This document shows positions 53,211 through 62,734 of a stretch of DNA of 64,000 nucleotides, in pieces. The translations under genes were made by a program, and so were the position numbers. The notes beneath the pieces were generated by a model, which was not told where the DNA came from, did no database searches, and worked only from the letters and a program-made list of their open reading frames with translations. The stretch covers positions 1-64,000 of the forward strand of contig NZ_CP019982.1 of assembly GCF_002982135.1 (NCBI RefSeq). Reading direction: 5' to 3'. This stretch comes from Pediococcus inopinatus. Lineage in GTDB: Bacteria > Bacillota > Bacilli > Lactobacillales > Lactobacillaceae. How positions within the stretch are numbered: the first letter of the stretch is position 1; every line of letters begins with the position of its first letter.

Positions 53211-53334
53211 CTTAAATCAGTGTTCATAAATAACTTTATGTAAGAGGAGATTTATTGGGCAGGAGATTGCTTGATAGATATCCTTTTTTCGTTGATTTTC
53301 ACCATTTGATATTAATCTATGGAGTAAATATGGA
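53211..53334. other. intergenic, no gene seen
   Basis: Short gap between clpL and the broken IS256; no convincing terminator is seen. Confidence 0.3.
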
Positions 53335-54245
53335 TATCGTCAAGAATCTTGTGTAAATGAAATACCTCCGTACATATAATATGTAGTTAATTTAAATAAA
53401 GGATGATTCCAGGGTGTCCTGAAGTCCGTTGAATCTGCGATGGATTCGCTTCATGGACTTCTCGTTGTAGACGTTAAACTGAGAAACCAGGAATCGATTC
53501 AGTGAACCTTCCGTTGGAAATTGTTCTTTGTGGTTGGGGTTGCGTTTGAGATGCTTGTTAAAGTTCGCAATCAAGTTGGTTGAATACAATGAACCGCTTC
53601 TTTTTGGACGGTGTCCCGCTTTAAAGGCAGGTAATTGGCATCTAAGAAGATGGCCGCATATTGCGAAGGCAGTCGCCGTTGCTGGAAAGCTTGAACTTGT
53701 TCATCAACGACTTTGGTCATGTTGGAAACCGTGGCTTTGGAGTAATGAGCACCGTACATTTTCTCAATGAGTTAGGAGATTTCGGTGGTGGTAATTCCCT
53801 TGGTGTATAGATGAATAACCGTTGTTTCTAAATTATCACTGTGCCGACCGTAGGCTGGCAAGATGTGGTTGTGGAAAATACCATTGCGATCCCGCGGAAT
53901 GGTTAAGTTGAGTTGACCATACTTCGTATCAAACGAGCGTTCATAACTGCCATTGCGGTTATTTCTAGTGTTAATTCCAGCATACGAGTGGCGCTCATAG
54001 CCTAAAAAAGCTGCCAGTTCGGTTTGAAGCAGCTGGTTAATCGCAATTTCGAGGTGGTGCCGAAAAACTTCGTCCAAATCTTGCTTTTGGGCTAGTGCAG
54101 CGATAATTTCTGTGGTAAGTTCATTCATGGGGAATGCCTCCTGTGATGTTTTCTGTGGTTACTAAATATCATAAGGGAAGGCATTCCCTATTTCTATACA
54201 ATTCAGAAATCTTTTATGCATTTACACAAGATATTTTACGCTCTC
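53335..54245 (-). mobile_element. IS256-B copy with internal deletion
   Basis: Both ends are kept (CGTCAAGAATCTTGTGTAAA at the left, GCTCTC at 54240-54245), but about 440 bp of the ~1.35-kb element are missing. It has a MITE-like form and might be moved by the intact copies. Confidence 0.85.
53392..54128 (-). pseudogene. IS256-family transposase, deleted and interrupted
   Basis: The N-terminus (118 codons) ends in TAA after TTTEIS. The frame continues LIEKMYGAHYSK... to KRDTVQKEAVH, then jumps directly to the region IQPT/MYSTNLIANFNKHLKRNPN. About 145-150 residues containing the second catalytic acid are deleted. Point differences from copies B show independent decay. Confidence 0.85.
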
Positions 54246-54269
54246 TATGTTGATAGCATAATGCTTAAT

Positions 54270-54283
54270 TAGGGTCTACCCTA
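54270..54283. other. candidate resolvase 2 crossover site
   Basis: TAGGGT-CT-ACCCTA, perfect arms around CT, the same central dinucleotide as the candidate site of resolvase 1. 64 bp before the resolvase gene. Confidence 0.45.
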
Positions 54284-54347
54284 TTGTATTCGGTTGAAAG
54301 TTGGATTATTATTAGTTACATATAAGTGATCCGGAGGCGTTCTGAAA

Positions 54348-54986
54348 ATGACAAAAATTGGTTACGCACGTGTTAGTACTCGTGAGCAAAATCTAGCCCG
54401 GCAAATTGAACAACTACAAGCAGCGGGAGTGACAAAACTTTTCCAAGAGAAACTTTCTGGAAAAAATGCTGCCCGCCCACAACTTCAAGCCATGCTGGAT
54501 TATCTTCGTGACGATGATGAGGTAATTGTGCTAAGTTTAGATCGGTTAGGTAGAAATTCAGCCGATTTAACAGAAATTATGGAAGCTATTCGCCATAAGG
54601 GGGCCACCTTAAACATTTTAAATTTACCGAGCTTTAATAGTATTGAAGATCCTAACTTACGTAACTTGATTACCAATATCATTATTGAGCTTTATAGGTA
54701 TATGGCCCAAGAAGAACGTGAGACAATCAAAGTAAGACAGCAACAAGGGATTGAAATTGCTAAACGGCAAGGAAAATATCATGGTAAAGTCCGTGAATAT
54801 GGACCACATTCACCGAATCGACAGAAACGTTATATTTATAAAGAAGCCTGTCGTTTGCTAACGCGCCGGGAACAGGGAGAAGAATTAACCAAACGGCAGA
54901 TCGCGCGGATGTTGGGGATTGCCCCAGTTACCCTCTATCGGATCGAAAAGTATCGAGCGGAAGGCCAAATTAAAGCAGCTAATTGA
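54348..54986 (+). CDS. serine recombinase (resolvase) 2
   Basis: 212 aa. Catalytic YARVSTREQNLARQIEQLQA, arginine patch LDRLGRNSADL, and RYMAQEERETIKVRQQQGIE on the E helix. The C-terminal HTH (LTKRQIARMLGIAPVTLYRI) binds DNA. It differs from resolvase 1 (about one-third identical by eye), so they belong to two separate replicon histories. Probably resolves multimers. Confidence 0.9.
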   Translation: MTKIGYARVSTREQNLARQIEQLQAAGVTKLFQEKLSGKNAARPQLQAMLDYLRDDDEVIVLSLDRLGRNSADLTEIMEAIRHKGATLNILNLPSFNSIEDPNLRNLITNIIIELYRYMAQEERETIKVRQQQGIEIAKRQGKYHGKVREYGPHSPNRQKRYIYKEACRLLTRREQGEELTKRQIARMLGIAPVTLYRIEKYRAEGQIKAAN

Positions 54987-55077
54987 TAAAGAAGCTCGTA
55001 AAGATCCAGATAAGACAAAAGTTGCCAATTTTGCCCATCATGTGGCATACTCTGAAATTAAATGAAGGTGGTTTAAC

Positions 55078-55572
55078 ATGACTAAGCTCTGGTGTGCCAA
55101 GATCCAATTGACAACTAAACAGCGTACCTATCGCTTTTCTAATGATTTACAATTGGCCTTAAACCAAACGGCGCACCCCCAGCAAATTTTACAAGCATTG
55201 ATTGTCGTTCCTTTGGCCCCCTACACTGATAAGCAACAACCACCGATGGGAGTTGGCAAGATTCAGAAGATTTATAAAATGGCTTGGTTTAAAACCAGGG
55301 GCCTGCCAATTACGCGAGGTCAATTGATGGGAGCAGCCTACTGGACCGAACGTCCGTATGTCCAAGTTACCAGATATTTGACTCATAATTATGTTTGGTG
55401 GAGTCAACAACAAATTAGCAAAGACATTACCTATTGGCAACGTCAATTTTATCATCAAACGGCTTATCACAGTCCCCTTTGGCAGAAAATTACCAATTGG
55501 CGGATTCGACGCCAATTAGGGCGAATTAAGCGGCAACGTTGGCAAAAGAATATTCAGTATTGGCATATTTAA
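55078..55572 (+). CDS. hypothetical basic protein next to resolvase 2
   Basis: 164 aa, rich in W, Q, R and Y (YWTERPYVQVTRYLTHNYVW, RIRRQLGRIKRQRWQKNIQY). No domain recognised. GAAGGTGG precedes the ATG. Its position behind the resolvase suggests a plasmid backbone gene of unknown function. Confidence 0.6.
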   Translation: MTKLWCAKIQLTTKQRTYRFSNDLQLALNQTAHPQQILQALIVVPLAPYTDKQQPPMGVGKIQKIYKMAWFKTRGLPITRGQLMGAAYWTERPYVQVTRYLTHNYVWWSQQQISKDITYWQRQFYHQTAYHSPLWQKITNWRIRRQLGRIKRQRWQKNIQYWHI

Positions 55573-55626
55573 AATAGTCTGGTTAAACTGTTGGCACATA
55601 GCGTTGCTTAGATAACCAATAATCAT

Positions 55627-55705
55627 AACTACCCGTAAAACGGGTAGTTTGCTCTAGGGCTATAAGACCTATGTACTAGCCAGTGTCTCAAGGCGCTGGC
55701 TTTTG
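55627..55705. repeat. IS200/IS605-type end hairpins
   Basis: AACTACCCGTAAAACGGGTAGTT (in pieces AACTACCCG and CGGGTAGTT around TAAAA) and then AGCCAG...CTGGCTTTT near 55678-55705. IS200/IS605 elements use such subterminal hairpins instead of inverted repeats. Confidence 0.55.
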
Positions 55706-55762
55706 TGTATCAAAGCCAAACTGCTCTTGTCACTTTTGCGACCGCTTTAAGCAGTACTGTTA

Positions 55763-56000
55763 TTACTTGCCTTGACCCTTAAAAGGGTCTTCATATTCCC
55801 GGACACTCAACCGATCCTGCGCTTGATCATGTTTTTCTTGATCACGAATATATTTCCTAATGGTGGCTTCATTAAGCCCAACCGTGCTAACGTAATAGCC
55901 GACTGACCAAAAGTGTCGGTTCCCAAATTTATACTTCAAATTCGTATGCTGGTCGAACATCATCAAGGCCGATTTACCTTTTAAATAACCTTGAATTGTC
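55763..56000 (-). pseudogene. tnpA: IS200/IS605 TnpA, C-terminal fragment
   Basis: QGYLKGKSALMMFDQHTNLK, KFGNRHFWSVGYYVSTVG and the catalytic tyrosine region in ATIRKYIRDQEKHD are characteristic of the Y1 transposase. The first half is missing where the IS30 element inserted at about 56000, and it does not reappear after that element. Confidence 0.8.
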
Positions 56001-56989
56001 AAATTAAGTGCAACACTACATTAAAGAATATTTCATAAGGCGTTTTCCATCCGAGACATTTACGGGGACGATTATTCATTTGTTCTGCATATGCTTGTAT
56101 CCGGCGGTCGGTAATTGAATCAAGGTCAGTTCCTTTTGGCAAATATTCGCGAAGCAAGCCGTTAGTATTTTCGTTAGTTCCTCGTTGCCAAGGAGAGTGA
56201 GGATCGGGAAAGTAGAAGGGCGTACCAAACTTATCAGTTAAACATTGAACTTTGGCAAACTCTTTACCCCCTATCCGGGGTAATCGTTAACGATCTACCA
56301 GTCCATAGCTTCATTAAGTCGCTCAAAGTATCCGTGACTGCTTCTGAAGTTCTTTTAGCAGCTTTACCAATAAGCAGGTAACGAGATTTTCGGTCAACCA
56401 ATGTAACGACACAAGCCTTTCCGCTTTTGCCTAACACGGTATCACCTTCCCAGTGACCAATTTCTACACGGTTGTCAGCTTCTCGCGGACGATCATGAAT
56501 CTTGTTGGGGATTGGAATCTTGCCTCGTTTTTCCTGATAAGCTTTATTGTGGCGAGACTTGCCGTGATGCCTTAGATGGCGCACGGCACTAGAGCTGCCA
56601 GATTTAAACAAATTATCAAATAAGCCATTGAAAATCCCACGGTAAATAGTCGTGGTACTGATCTGCACCGGATACTTTTCGACTGCCAAGCGATTCGATA
56701 TTTCCTCCGGAGACCAAAGGCCTTCGCAGAAGTGTTCTCTCACCACTTCAAACACCTGAGGATTACTCAAAAGAGAGACTCTGCCACAGTTGCCTTTGCG
56801 CTGTTTGTACTTCTCCTGAGCCTTCGAAGGTGAATAGGATTTACCAGTAGAATTACGGCTTAATTCTCGAGAAATGGTTGAGTAACTTTTCTTGATATGG
56901 CTGGCAATCTCACGAAGTGAGTTTCCATGATTCCTCATTAAAAAGATAGTTTCCCGTTCATCTATGGTAATATGCTTGTAGTGATCCAT
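56001..56989 (-). pseudogene. IS30-family transposase, frameshifted
   Basis: From ATG 56989: HITIDERETIFLMRNHGNSL, HTH SYSTISRELSRNS, then RVEIGHWEGDTVLGKSGKAC and TITPDRG. There a run of five G (CCGGATAGGGGGTAAAG) carries one extra base and gives a stop at 56264. The +1 frame continues KEFAKVQCLTDKFGTPFYFP, HSPWQRGTNENTNGLLREYL to the stop at 56001. A single-base correction would restore it. Confidence 0.85.
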
Positions 56990-57083
56990 GGCTAAATTCC
57001 TTTCATGATTGTTTTCGCAAACATCATTTTACAGAAATTTGGCCATGGGCCATTCTTTATTTAATTAGTGTTGCACTTAAAGT
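56001..57083 (-). mobile_element. IS30-family element (IS1070-like)
   Basis: Terminal repeats built on AAGTGCAACACTA at both ends. The transposase is frameshifted. It cuts the IS200 TnpA gene. Confidence 0.8.
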
Positions 57084-57104
57084 GTAAATTCAAGTGTAAA
57101 AAAT

Positions 57105-57152
57105 AAAGAGCTGTTATAAAAATTCCACTAAAAATTTTTATAACAGCTCTTT
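57105..57152. terminator. bidirectional terminator
   Basis: A 20-bp perfect stem, AAAGAGCTGTTATAAAAATT and its complement, around CCACTAAA. Confidence 0.7.
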
Positions 57153-57303
57153 ACATATTTTGAAATTAAAAGGGTGGAACTATGTTCCACTCTTTCGGTT
57201 GTATAAGTCCCGATTGCTAAATGCAACTAAAAAATTATTAATTGCATAGTTCAGAAAAAATTCTAATTCAAATTATTTATCAAAGAATACCATTCCTCGA
57301 TTT

Positions 57304-58490
57304 AAAATTGAAGTGCAACACCTGCTCTACTAGACCAGTTCTTTATTCAGACTAGTCAAAAAGGCCATGAAGACCTATTCTTAATTCACCACAAACAAGA
57401 AAGAGGTATCTTCATGACCCGAATTAAGAATATCATATCTAATCAGTATCACCAACTCAATTTAGCTGAACGTGGTCGAATTGAATCCCTAAGGGACTTA
57501 GATTGGTCTATCCGCCGGATTGCCCAGGCCCTTCATCGTAATCCCAGCACGATTTCACGTGAATTAAAACGGGGGACAACGACACAGATTAACGCTAGTA
57601 CTCATATCTTTGAACAGTCATATCTGGCAGAAACTGGTGAAGCAATTTATCGTAAGCACCGACTAAATAGCTGTTATCGTGGACTCTTTGATCATTGTCA
57701 AACCTTCTGTAATGCTTTGGTGACAGCTTTAAAAGCGCGTCCCAGGATGCATAGTGTGGATACTTTTGTCCACCAATTCAAGACTGATCACCCAAGGCTT
57801 GTCTGCCCCTCAACACCGACGGTGTACCGGTATATTGATGACCAGCGTTTAGCTATCCGCAATTCAGACCTACCAGCTAAACTACGTCGCCGGATTAAAT
57901 GCCCCGGGGCAAAGCATCATCGAATCAATAAGAAAAATCTGGGCCATTCAATCGAAGAGCGTCCCGCCATGGTTCAAGCGCGTCAAGAGCTTGGACACTG
58001 GGAAGGTGACTTGGTCAAAGGCAAACGGGTTGAATCTGAGCCAGCATTAATGACTTTGACTGAACGTGTTAGTCGCTTAGAGATCATCGTTAAACTTCCC
58101 AATTATCATGCCGACACTTGCTTGAAAGCCCTCCAGAATACCTTATATGACTATGGAACCGAGCACTTTAAAACCATTACTTTTGATAATGGTGCTGAGT
58201 TCTCAAGCTTGAGTCAAGTCAAGGGAACTGACATCTACTTTGCCCATCCTTATTCACCATGGGAACGTGGAACCAATGAGAACACTAACGGCCTTTTGCG
58301 CGAGTTCTTCCCGAAGGGCAGATCCTTGGCTTCGGCCTCACTCATTGACATTCAGCTGGCTCAAGATACCTTAAACAACCGGCTACGGCGGTCATTGAAC
58401 TATCGCTGCCCAGCCGATCTAATGCCTGAACTAGCTTAGCAACTAGACCACTTCTAAGAATAGATTCTTAGTGTTGCACTTGATTTGACA
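57304..58490 (+). mobile_element. second IS30-family element
   Basis: Ends AAATTGAAGTGCAACACCTG and, reversed, TTGTCAAATCAAGTGCAACA. It shares the AAGTGCAACAC tip with its neighbour but carries a different, intact transposase. Confidence 0.85.
57414..58439 (+). CDS. IS30-family transposase
   Basis: 341 aa. HTH (RIAQALHRNPSTISRELKRG) and DDE core (LGHWEGDLVKGKRVESEPAL, TFDNGAEFSSLSQVKG, PWERGTNENTNGLLREFFPK). Usual IS30 length, intact. Confidence 0.9.
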   Translation: MTRIKNIISNQYHQLNLAERGRIESLRDLDWSIRRIAQALHRNPSTISRELKRGTTTQINASTHIFEQSYLAETGEAIYRKHRLNSCYRGLFDHCQTFCNALVTALKARPRMHSVDTFVHQFKTDHPRLVCPSTPTVYRYIDDQRLAIRNSDLPAKLRRRIKCPGAKHHRINKKNLGHSIEERPAMVQARQELGHWEGDLVKGKRVESEPALMTLTERVSRLEIIVKLPNYHADTCLKALQNTLYDYGTEHFKTITFDNGAEFSSLSQVKGTDIYFAHPYSPWERGTNENTNGLLREFFPKGRSLASASLIDIQLAQDTLNNRLRRSLNYRCPADLMPELA

Positions 58491-58551
58491 ATTGAGGAAA
58501 GAATACCATTAGTTCTTGACATAAATCATATCTTTTGATAAATAATTTGTC

Positions 58552-59001
58552 TTATTCACCAGTACCCTCCAGAGGGCCCTCCTGCTTAATTGCATCGGCT
58601 TTAGTGGCTTCATTAGTTCCTTTTTGGTGCTTGACCGGTGAATAAATAGAGAAGACCTTCATGGTCTGTTTTCCAGCGTTGATCACGTTATGCCAAGTGT
58701 TATCAGGAACAACTACAGCCTCTCCCGGATGAATTTCCTGATCAACTGTTAAATGATCTTTATCTTTCCCCATTTTAACGTGGCCAATACCGGCTACTAA
58801 GTAAATAAGTTGATCATTACCATGATGAATTTCCATACCAATATCACCACCTCCGGCTGGGATAGCCATTAATGTGATTTGAAAATGATCCCCGGTCCAC
58901 AAAGTAGTTCGATAATTTTCATTTTCCAAAGCAGCCGATTTTAAATCAGGTGCAAAGGGTGCTGGACCGTAGTCTCCTAAATCTGCGCTTTTTCCTAACA
59001 T
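58552..59001 (-). CDS. cupin-domain protein
   Basis: 149 aa from the ATG at 59001 behind GAAGGGAAG. The cupin barrel has motif 1 GMEIHHGNDQLIYLVAGIGH and motif 2 HPGEAVVVPDNTWHNVINAG, with the histidines and glutamate-equivalents that bind a metal. Similar small cupins are found next to stress and sugar genes; the reaction is unknown. Confidence 0.85.
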   Translation of the reverse strand: MLGKSADLGDYGPAPFAPDLKSAALENENYRTTLWTGDHFQITLMAIPAGGGDIGMEIHHGNDQLIYLVAGIGHVKMGKDKDHLTVDQEIHPGEAVVVPDNTWHNVINAGKQTMKVFSIYSPVKHQKGTNEATKADAIKQEGPLEGTGE

Positions 59002-59010
59002 AATAAACAC

Positions 59011-59350
59011 TTCCCTTCTAAGTGGAATTGTAACATAATTTTTTATTATTTGATATCATTTTAAGAGCACCAATGTTATCAATTAATTTACCAATCTGAG
59101 TTCTAGTGACTAATAGCCAATAGGATTGTCTAAAAAGTGAAGTTATTCAATTTAATTAATTTTTGGGCTTGGTTAAAGTATGGGTATCCACTCAGTTTCC
59201 ATAACTTCTACGTGCGATCGTCCATGGGGCTCTTTTTTATTTAGAAATGGGCCCTTTGCTAACGTTAGAATGGGAATTGTTCTTCTGATTATCTTAGGCT
59301 GTAATTAATCGTTGTGACTTATCACGTAATCCACACTTAGATAAAGATAG
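59011..59350. other. intergenic, no gene seen
   Basis: AT-rich upstream region of the cupin gene followed by about 250 bp without coding signal. Confidence 0.4.
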
Positions 59351-59386
59351 TAACAGGCTTCTCAATGATCATTGAGAAGCCTGTTA
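59351..59386. repeat. 36-bp perfect palindrome
   Basis: TAACAGGCTTCTCAATGA and its reverse complement, no spacer, directly before the broken IS5. Without a T run it is a weak terminator at best. Confidence 0.7.
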
Positions 59387-59400
59387 ATGTCAAAATACTT

Positions 59401-59774
59401 AGAAGCTGTCTAAAATCTCTTAAGTAATAGTGCTAAAAACGCTAAAACGACCATTTGCAGACTGGTGGTTAATTGACGCTCACAATTTTTCCAAAGTCGC
59501 CGACAATTCTCTAGCCAACTAAAAGATCGTTCGACTACCCAACGTTGGGGCATGACTTCGAATCGATGCAACTCATTGCGCTTCGCAACCTGCACGGTTG
59601 CGTTTAAATTACTGGCTACATCGAGCTGAAAATTAACGCCTGAATAACCACCATCAACTAAGACATTTTGAACCTGGCGTAAATGCATGGCATGTAAAAA
59701 TTCCTTCCTTTTGAGAGACGATTTATTCATTATACCCTCTCTTAAAAGTTGTCTCAGGAATCAGCTTACATCCA
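59401..59774 (-). mobile_element. IS5 fragment joined to an IS3 end
   Basis: 59401-59693 matches the first 293 bp of the IS5 copy at 3301 with one difference. 59694-59774 matches the left end of the IS3 element at 31798. The junction makes a 106-codon open frame (59410-59730) that starts with IS3 leader codons (MNKSSLKRKEFL) and continues as the IS5 OrfB end; it is an accident of fusion, not a gene. Confidence 0.85.
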
Positions 59775-59775
59775 A

Positions 59776-59857
59776 AATATTCGCCATTAATTACCCAAAC
59801 AAAAATTTCAAACTTGATCCACGTCAATTCTTTATCGGTCGAACCACCATATACTAA
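59776..59857 (+). pseudogene. 3' end of a second metal P-type ATPase
   Basis: INYPNKNFKLDPRQFFIGRT then TIY and stop, against the tail LINYQPKAAKLDPDQLSVGE of the gene that follows. The DNA also matches (AAACTTGATCCA, TCAATT, ATCGGT). So a paralog stood directly upstream and was cut by the IS3 end. Confidence 0.65.
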
Positions 59858-59887
59858 AGACATCAATTAAGAAATGGAGCGGGGATT

Positions 59888-61786
59888 ATGAAATTTCAAA
59901 GATATATTAATCAACACACAAATCAAATTACATTGATAACGGCAATATTAATTGGCGTAGGTCTCTTGGGGAAAGTTGTTGACAGCGATATGATCTACAC
60001 GGTTTCATTTATCGCCGCTTCAATTATCTCAGCTGTGCCGATCGTTCTTCGGGCGGTTTCAGCACTCCGGTTTAAAACGATCAGCATCGAATTACTTGTC
60101 AGCATTGCTGTGATTGGCGCTTTCATCATTGGCGAGTACAATGAATCAGCAATCGTCACTTTCTTGTTCTTATTTGGGACGTTTTTGGAAGACAAAACGT
60201 TGGCCAAAACCCGCCACTCAATTAAAGATTTGACGGAAATGGCACCGACTACCGCAATGATTGTAGATGATGATGGCAACACTGAGGAGACGGATGTTGA
60301 CTTTGTCGACGTTGACGACGTCGTCTTGGTCAAAGCCGGCGGTCAGATTCCGGTTGACGGGGAAATTGTGGATGGATCCGGTCACATCAACGAAGCCAGT
60401 ATTACTGGTGAATCAAAACTAGTCACTAAGGGCACTGGCAATCAGGTATTCTCTGGCACCATCTTAGACAACGGAACACTTAAAGTTCGGGCAACCAAGG
60501 TTGGCGACGACACCACGTTTGGCAAAATTGTTGAACTGGTTGAGGATGCTCAAGACACCAAGTCGCCAGCAGAAAAGTTTATTGACAAATTTGCGACTTA
60601 TTACACTCCGGCAGTTTTGATCATTGCATTGATTGTGGGCTTGGTTACCAAAGATTTCCGATTAGCGATTACCGTTTTGGTCTTGGGATGCCCTGGGGCC
60701 TTGGTCATCGGCGCCCCGGTTTCAAACGTGGCTGGAATCGGTAATGGTGCGAAAAACGGTGTCTTGATCAAGGGCGGTGAAGTGATGAACACCTTTGCCA
60801 ATGTCGACACGTTGGTATTCGATAAGACCGGGACCCTGACTGAAGGGAAAACGGCGGTTACTCAGTTCAAAGATTACTCAAGAGACCAGTTGGCCTTGCA
60901 AATTGCCACAGCCGTTGAAAAGCAGTCGGATCATCCATTGGCACAAGCAGTTGTTAAATTCTCAGGTGATCATCATATTCCGTTTGAGGACGTTCAAGTT
61001 GCCGATGCTGACACAGTCAAAGGCCGTGGCGTTAAGGCAACTGCCAACGGTAAAAATGTTTTAATTGGTAATTTGAGAATGATGAACGATGAAAATGTTG
61101 ATTTGACGTCTGAACAACGTCAAGACTTGGAAAACATCCAAGGCGAAGGCAGTTCAACAGTTATCGTTGCCTTCGACGGGCAAATTCAAGCCATTCTTGG
61201 TATCTCGGATGTGATTCGTCAAGGCGTTAAGCAAAGCCTGGCGACACTCAAGTCACTCGGCATCAAGAAGACGGTTATGCTGACCGGTGATAACCTGCAG
61301 ACAGCCAATGCCGTTGCAGAACAAATCGGCATTGACGAAGTCCACGCAGAACTTTTGCCGGAACAAAAAGTCGAATACGTTAAACAATTCCAGCAGGAAG
61401 GCCACAAGGTTGCCTTTGTCGGCGACGGCATCAACGACAGTCCGTCATTAGTGACGGCTGACATCGGGATTGCCATGGGAAGTGGAACCGACGTGGCGGT
61501 TGAAACCTCTGATGTCGTCTTGATGTCATCAGGATTCAATGAATTGATCCATGCATATGGACTTTCCAAAAAAACGGTCATCAACACCAAGGAGAACATT
61601 TTCATCGCCATTGCGACGGTTGTCGCCCTCCTGATTGGCTTGATTCTCGACTTTATTTACATGGCCAGCGGAATGTTTGTCCATGAAGCCAGTATCCTGG
61701 TTGTCATCTTCAACGCAATGCGATTAATTAATTATCAGCCCAAAGCTGCCAAACTTGATCCAGATCAATTATCGGTTGGCGAATAG
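59888..61786 (+). CDS. heavy-metal-transporting P-type ATPase (P1B) with a CPG motif
   Basis: 632 aa. No N-terminal metal-binding HMA domain; TGES at about residue 174, the ion-path motif LGCPGALVIGAP near 267, phosphorylation site DKTGTLTEG near 312, SDHPLA, and GDGINDSPSL near 514. Most relatives have CPC; here the second cysteine is Gly. It probably exports a divalent or monovalent metal. AGCGGGGA serves as ribosome site. First gene of an operon with an HMA chaperone and a Dps-like protein, so metal and oxidative stress handling are combined. Confidence 0.88.
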   Translation: MKFQRYINQHTNQITLITAILIGVGLLGKVVDSDMIYTVSFIAASIISAVPIVLRAVSALRFKTISIELLVSIAVIGAFIIGEYNESAIVTFLFLFGTFLEDKTLAKTRHSIKDLTEMAPTTAMIVDDDGNTEETDVDFVDVDDVVLVKAGGQIPVDGEIVDGSGHINEASITGESKLVTKGTGNQVFSGTILDNGTLKVRATKVGDDTTFGKIVELVEDAQDTKSPAEKFIDKFATYYTPAVLIIALIVGLVTKDFRLAITVLVLGCPGALVIGAPVSNVAGIGNGAKNGVLIKGGEVMNTFANVDTLVFDKTGTLTEGKTAVTQFKDYSRDQLALQIATAVEKQSDHPLAQAVVKFSGDHHIPFEDVQVADADTVKGRGVKATANGKNVLIGNLRMMNDENVDLTSEQRQDLENIQGEGSSTVIVAFDGQIQAILGISDVIRQGVKQSLATLKSLGIKKTVMLTGDNLQTANAVAEQIGIDEVHAELLPEQKVEYVKQFQQEGHKVAFVGDGINDSPSLVTADIGIAMGSGTDVAVETSDVVLMSSGFNELIHAYGLSKKTVINTKENIFIAIATVVALLIGLILDFIYMASGMFVHEASILVVIFNAMRLINYQPKAAKLDPDQLSVGE

Positions 61787-61827
61787 GATGTATCATTAAA
61801 ACAGTAAATGAGATGGAGGTTATCAAT

Positions 61828-62049
61828 ATGAGTAAAGCAATTTTACAATTAGACGCGCTGTCATGCCCGTCATGCATGCAAAAGATCAAGGGCGCACTTG
61901 AAAAGCAGGATGGTGTGGAAAACGTCAAAGTCTTGTTCAATGCAGCCAAAGTCAAAACTGATTTTGACGGCGATAAAATTTCCGCAGACAAATTGTCAGA
62001 CACGGTAACTGATTTAGGCTATGAAGTTCAATCAATGAAAGTGAAATAG
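61828..62049 (+). CDS. HMA-domain metal chaperone (CopZ-like)
   Basis: 73 aa from the ATG at 61828 behind GGAGGT. One HMA fold with CPSCMQKIKGALEKQDGVEN; the CxxC binds copper or another soft metal. The ATPase lacks its own HMA domain, so this small protein may take its place. It ends 9 bp before the next gene. Confidence 0.88.
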   Translation: MSKAILQLDALSCPSCMQKIKGALEKQDGVENVKVLFNAAKVKTDFDGDKISADKLSDTVTDLGYEVQSMKVK

Positions 62050-62058
62050 GTGAAGAAT

Positions 62059-62607
62059 ATGACAACAGCAACCCCCGAAAAATTATTTGAAGCAGAAGTT
62101 AAGCAAGCAGATATCGACCACCATACCCCAACGGCTGGTGCGATGACCGGCCACATCGTTGCCAATTTGGAAGTTTTATCCAACAAACTCCAGATGGCAA
62201 AATGGTATGTGAAGGGAATGTCGGCCCAACAGCTGAAAGTCCTATTCGGCGACTTACTTAAGCAGGCGTACGACCAAAAGGATGCCTTGGGCACGGTCTT
62301 AATCGATGAGGCCTTAATTACGCCAAGTACCCAAAAGGAATTCACAGAGTACACCATGCTGGAAGAAAACGGCCAGAACAAATATGAATCTGTAGAGTGG
62401 CTGGTCAACGACTTCGTCCACGACTATGACACTGAGAACATGTTTGTCACCCGGGCAATTAAGCTTGCTGAAAAAGAAGACCGTCCAGTCTTGGCACAAC
62501 ATTTGGTTGGCCTGCTGCAAGATAACAACCACAACATCGCTACTCTGCAGGCCTTGCTTGGTAAGACACCACGAGAAGGCTTGGATGAGGAAGACGACGA
62601 AGATTAA
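62059..62607 (+). CDS. Dps/ferritin-like protein
   Basis: 182 aa from the ATG at 62059; a GTG at 62050 is also in frame but has a worse ribosome site. Dps-type helices with HHTPTAGAMTGHIVANLEVL (likely ferroxidase ligands) and QMAKWYVKGMSAQQLKVLFG. An acidic tail (EEDDED) closes it. It probably stores or oxidises iron and protects DNA. Coupled to the metal ATPase operon. Confidence 0.75.
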   Translation: MTTATPEKLFEAEVKQADIDHHTPTAGAMTGHIVANLEVLSNKLQMAKWYVKGMSAQQLKVLFGDLLKQAYDQKDALGTVLIDEALITPSTQKEFTEYTMLEENGQNKYESVEWLVNDFVHDYDTENMFVTRAIKLAEKEDRPVLAQHLVGLLQDNNHNIATLQALLGKTPREGLDEEDDED

Positions 62608-62624
62608 TCCTCAATAGATACACG

Positions 62625-62662
62625 AAAAAAGTTCCGAAGCAAAATTGCTTCGGAACTTTTTT
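62625..62662. terminator. terminator of the metal/Dps operon
   Basis: AAAAAAGTTCCGAAGCA, loop AAAT, TGCTTCGGAACTTTTTT: perfect and bidirectional. Confidence 0.85.
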
Positions 62663-62734
62663 AATATCATTTTTTCGAATTCAAAGATTCAAACAAATCA
62701 GCACAATAACACAGGCAATCGTACTTGCCAGGAT

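Noticed and set aside
54348..55572. Resolvase plus basic protein as a possible defence system
   Set aside because: No nuclease, helicase or sensor domain is visible. The pair fits plasmid resolution with an unknown neighbour.
62028..62532. Minus-strand frames opposite the Dps-like gene
   Set aside because: Shadows of a well-supported gene with a matching operon context.
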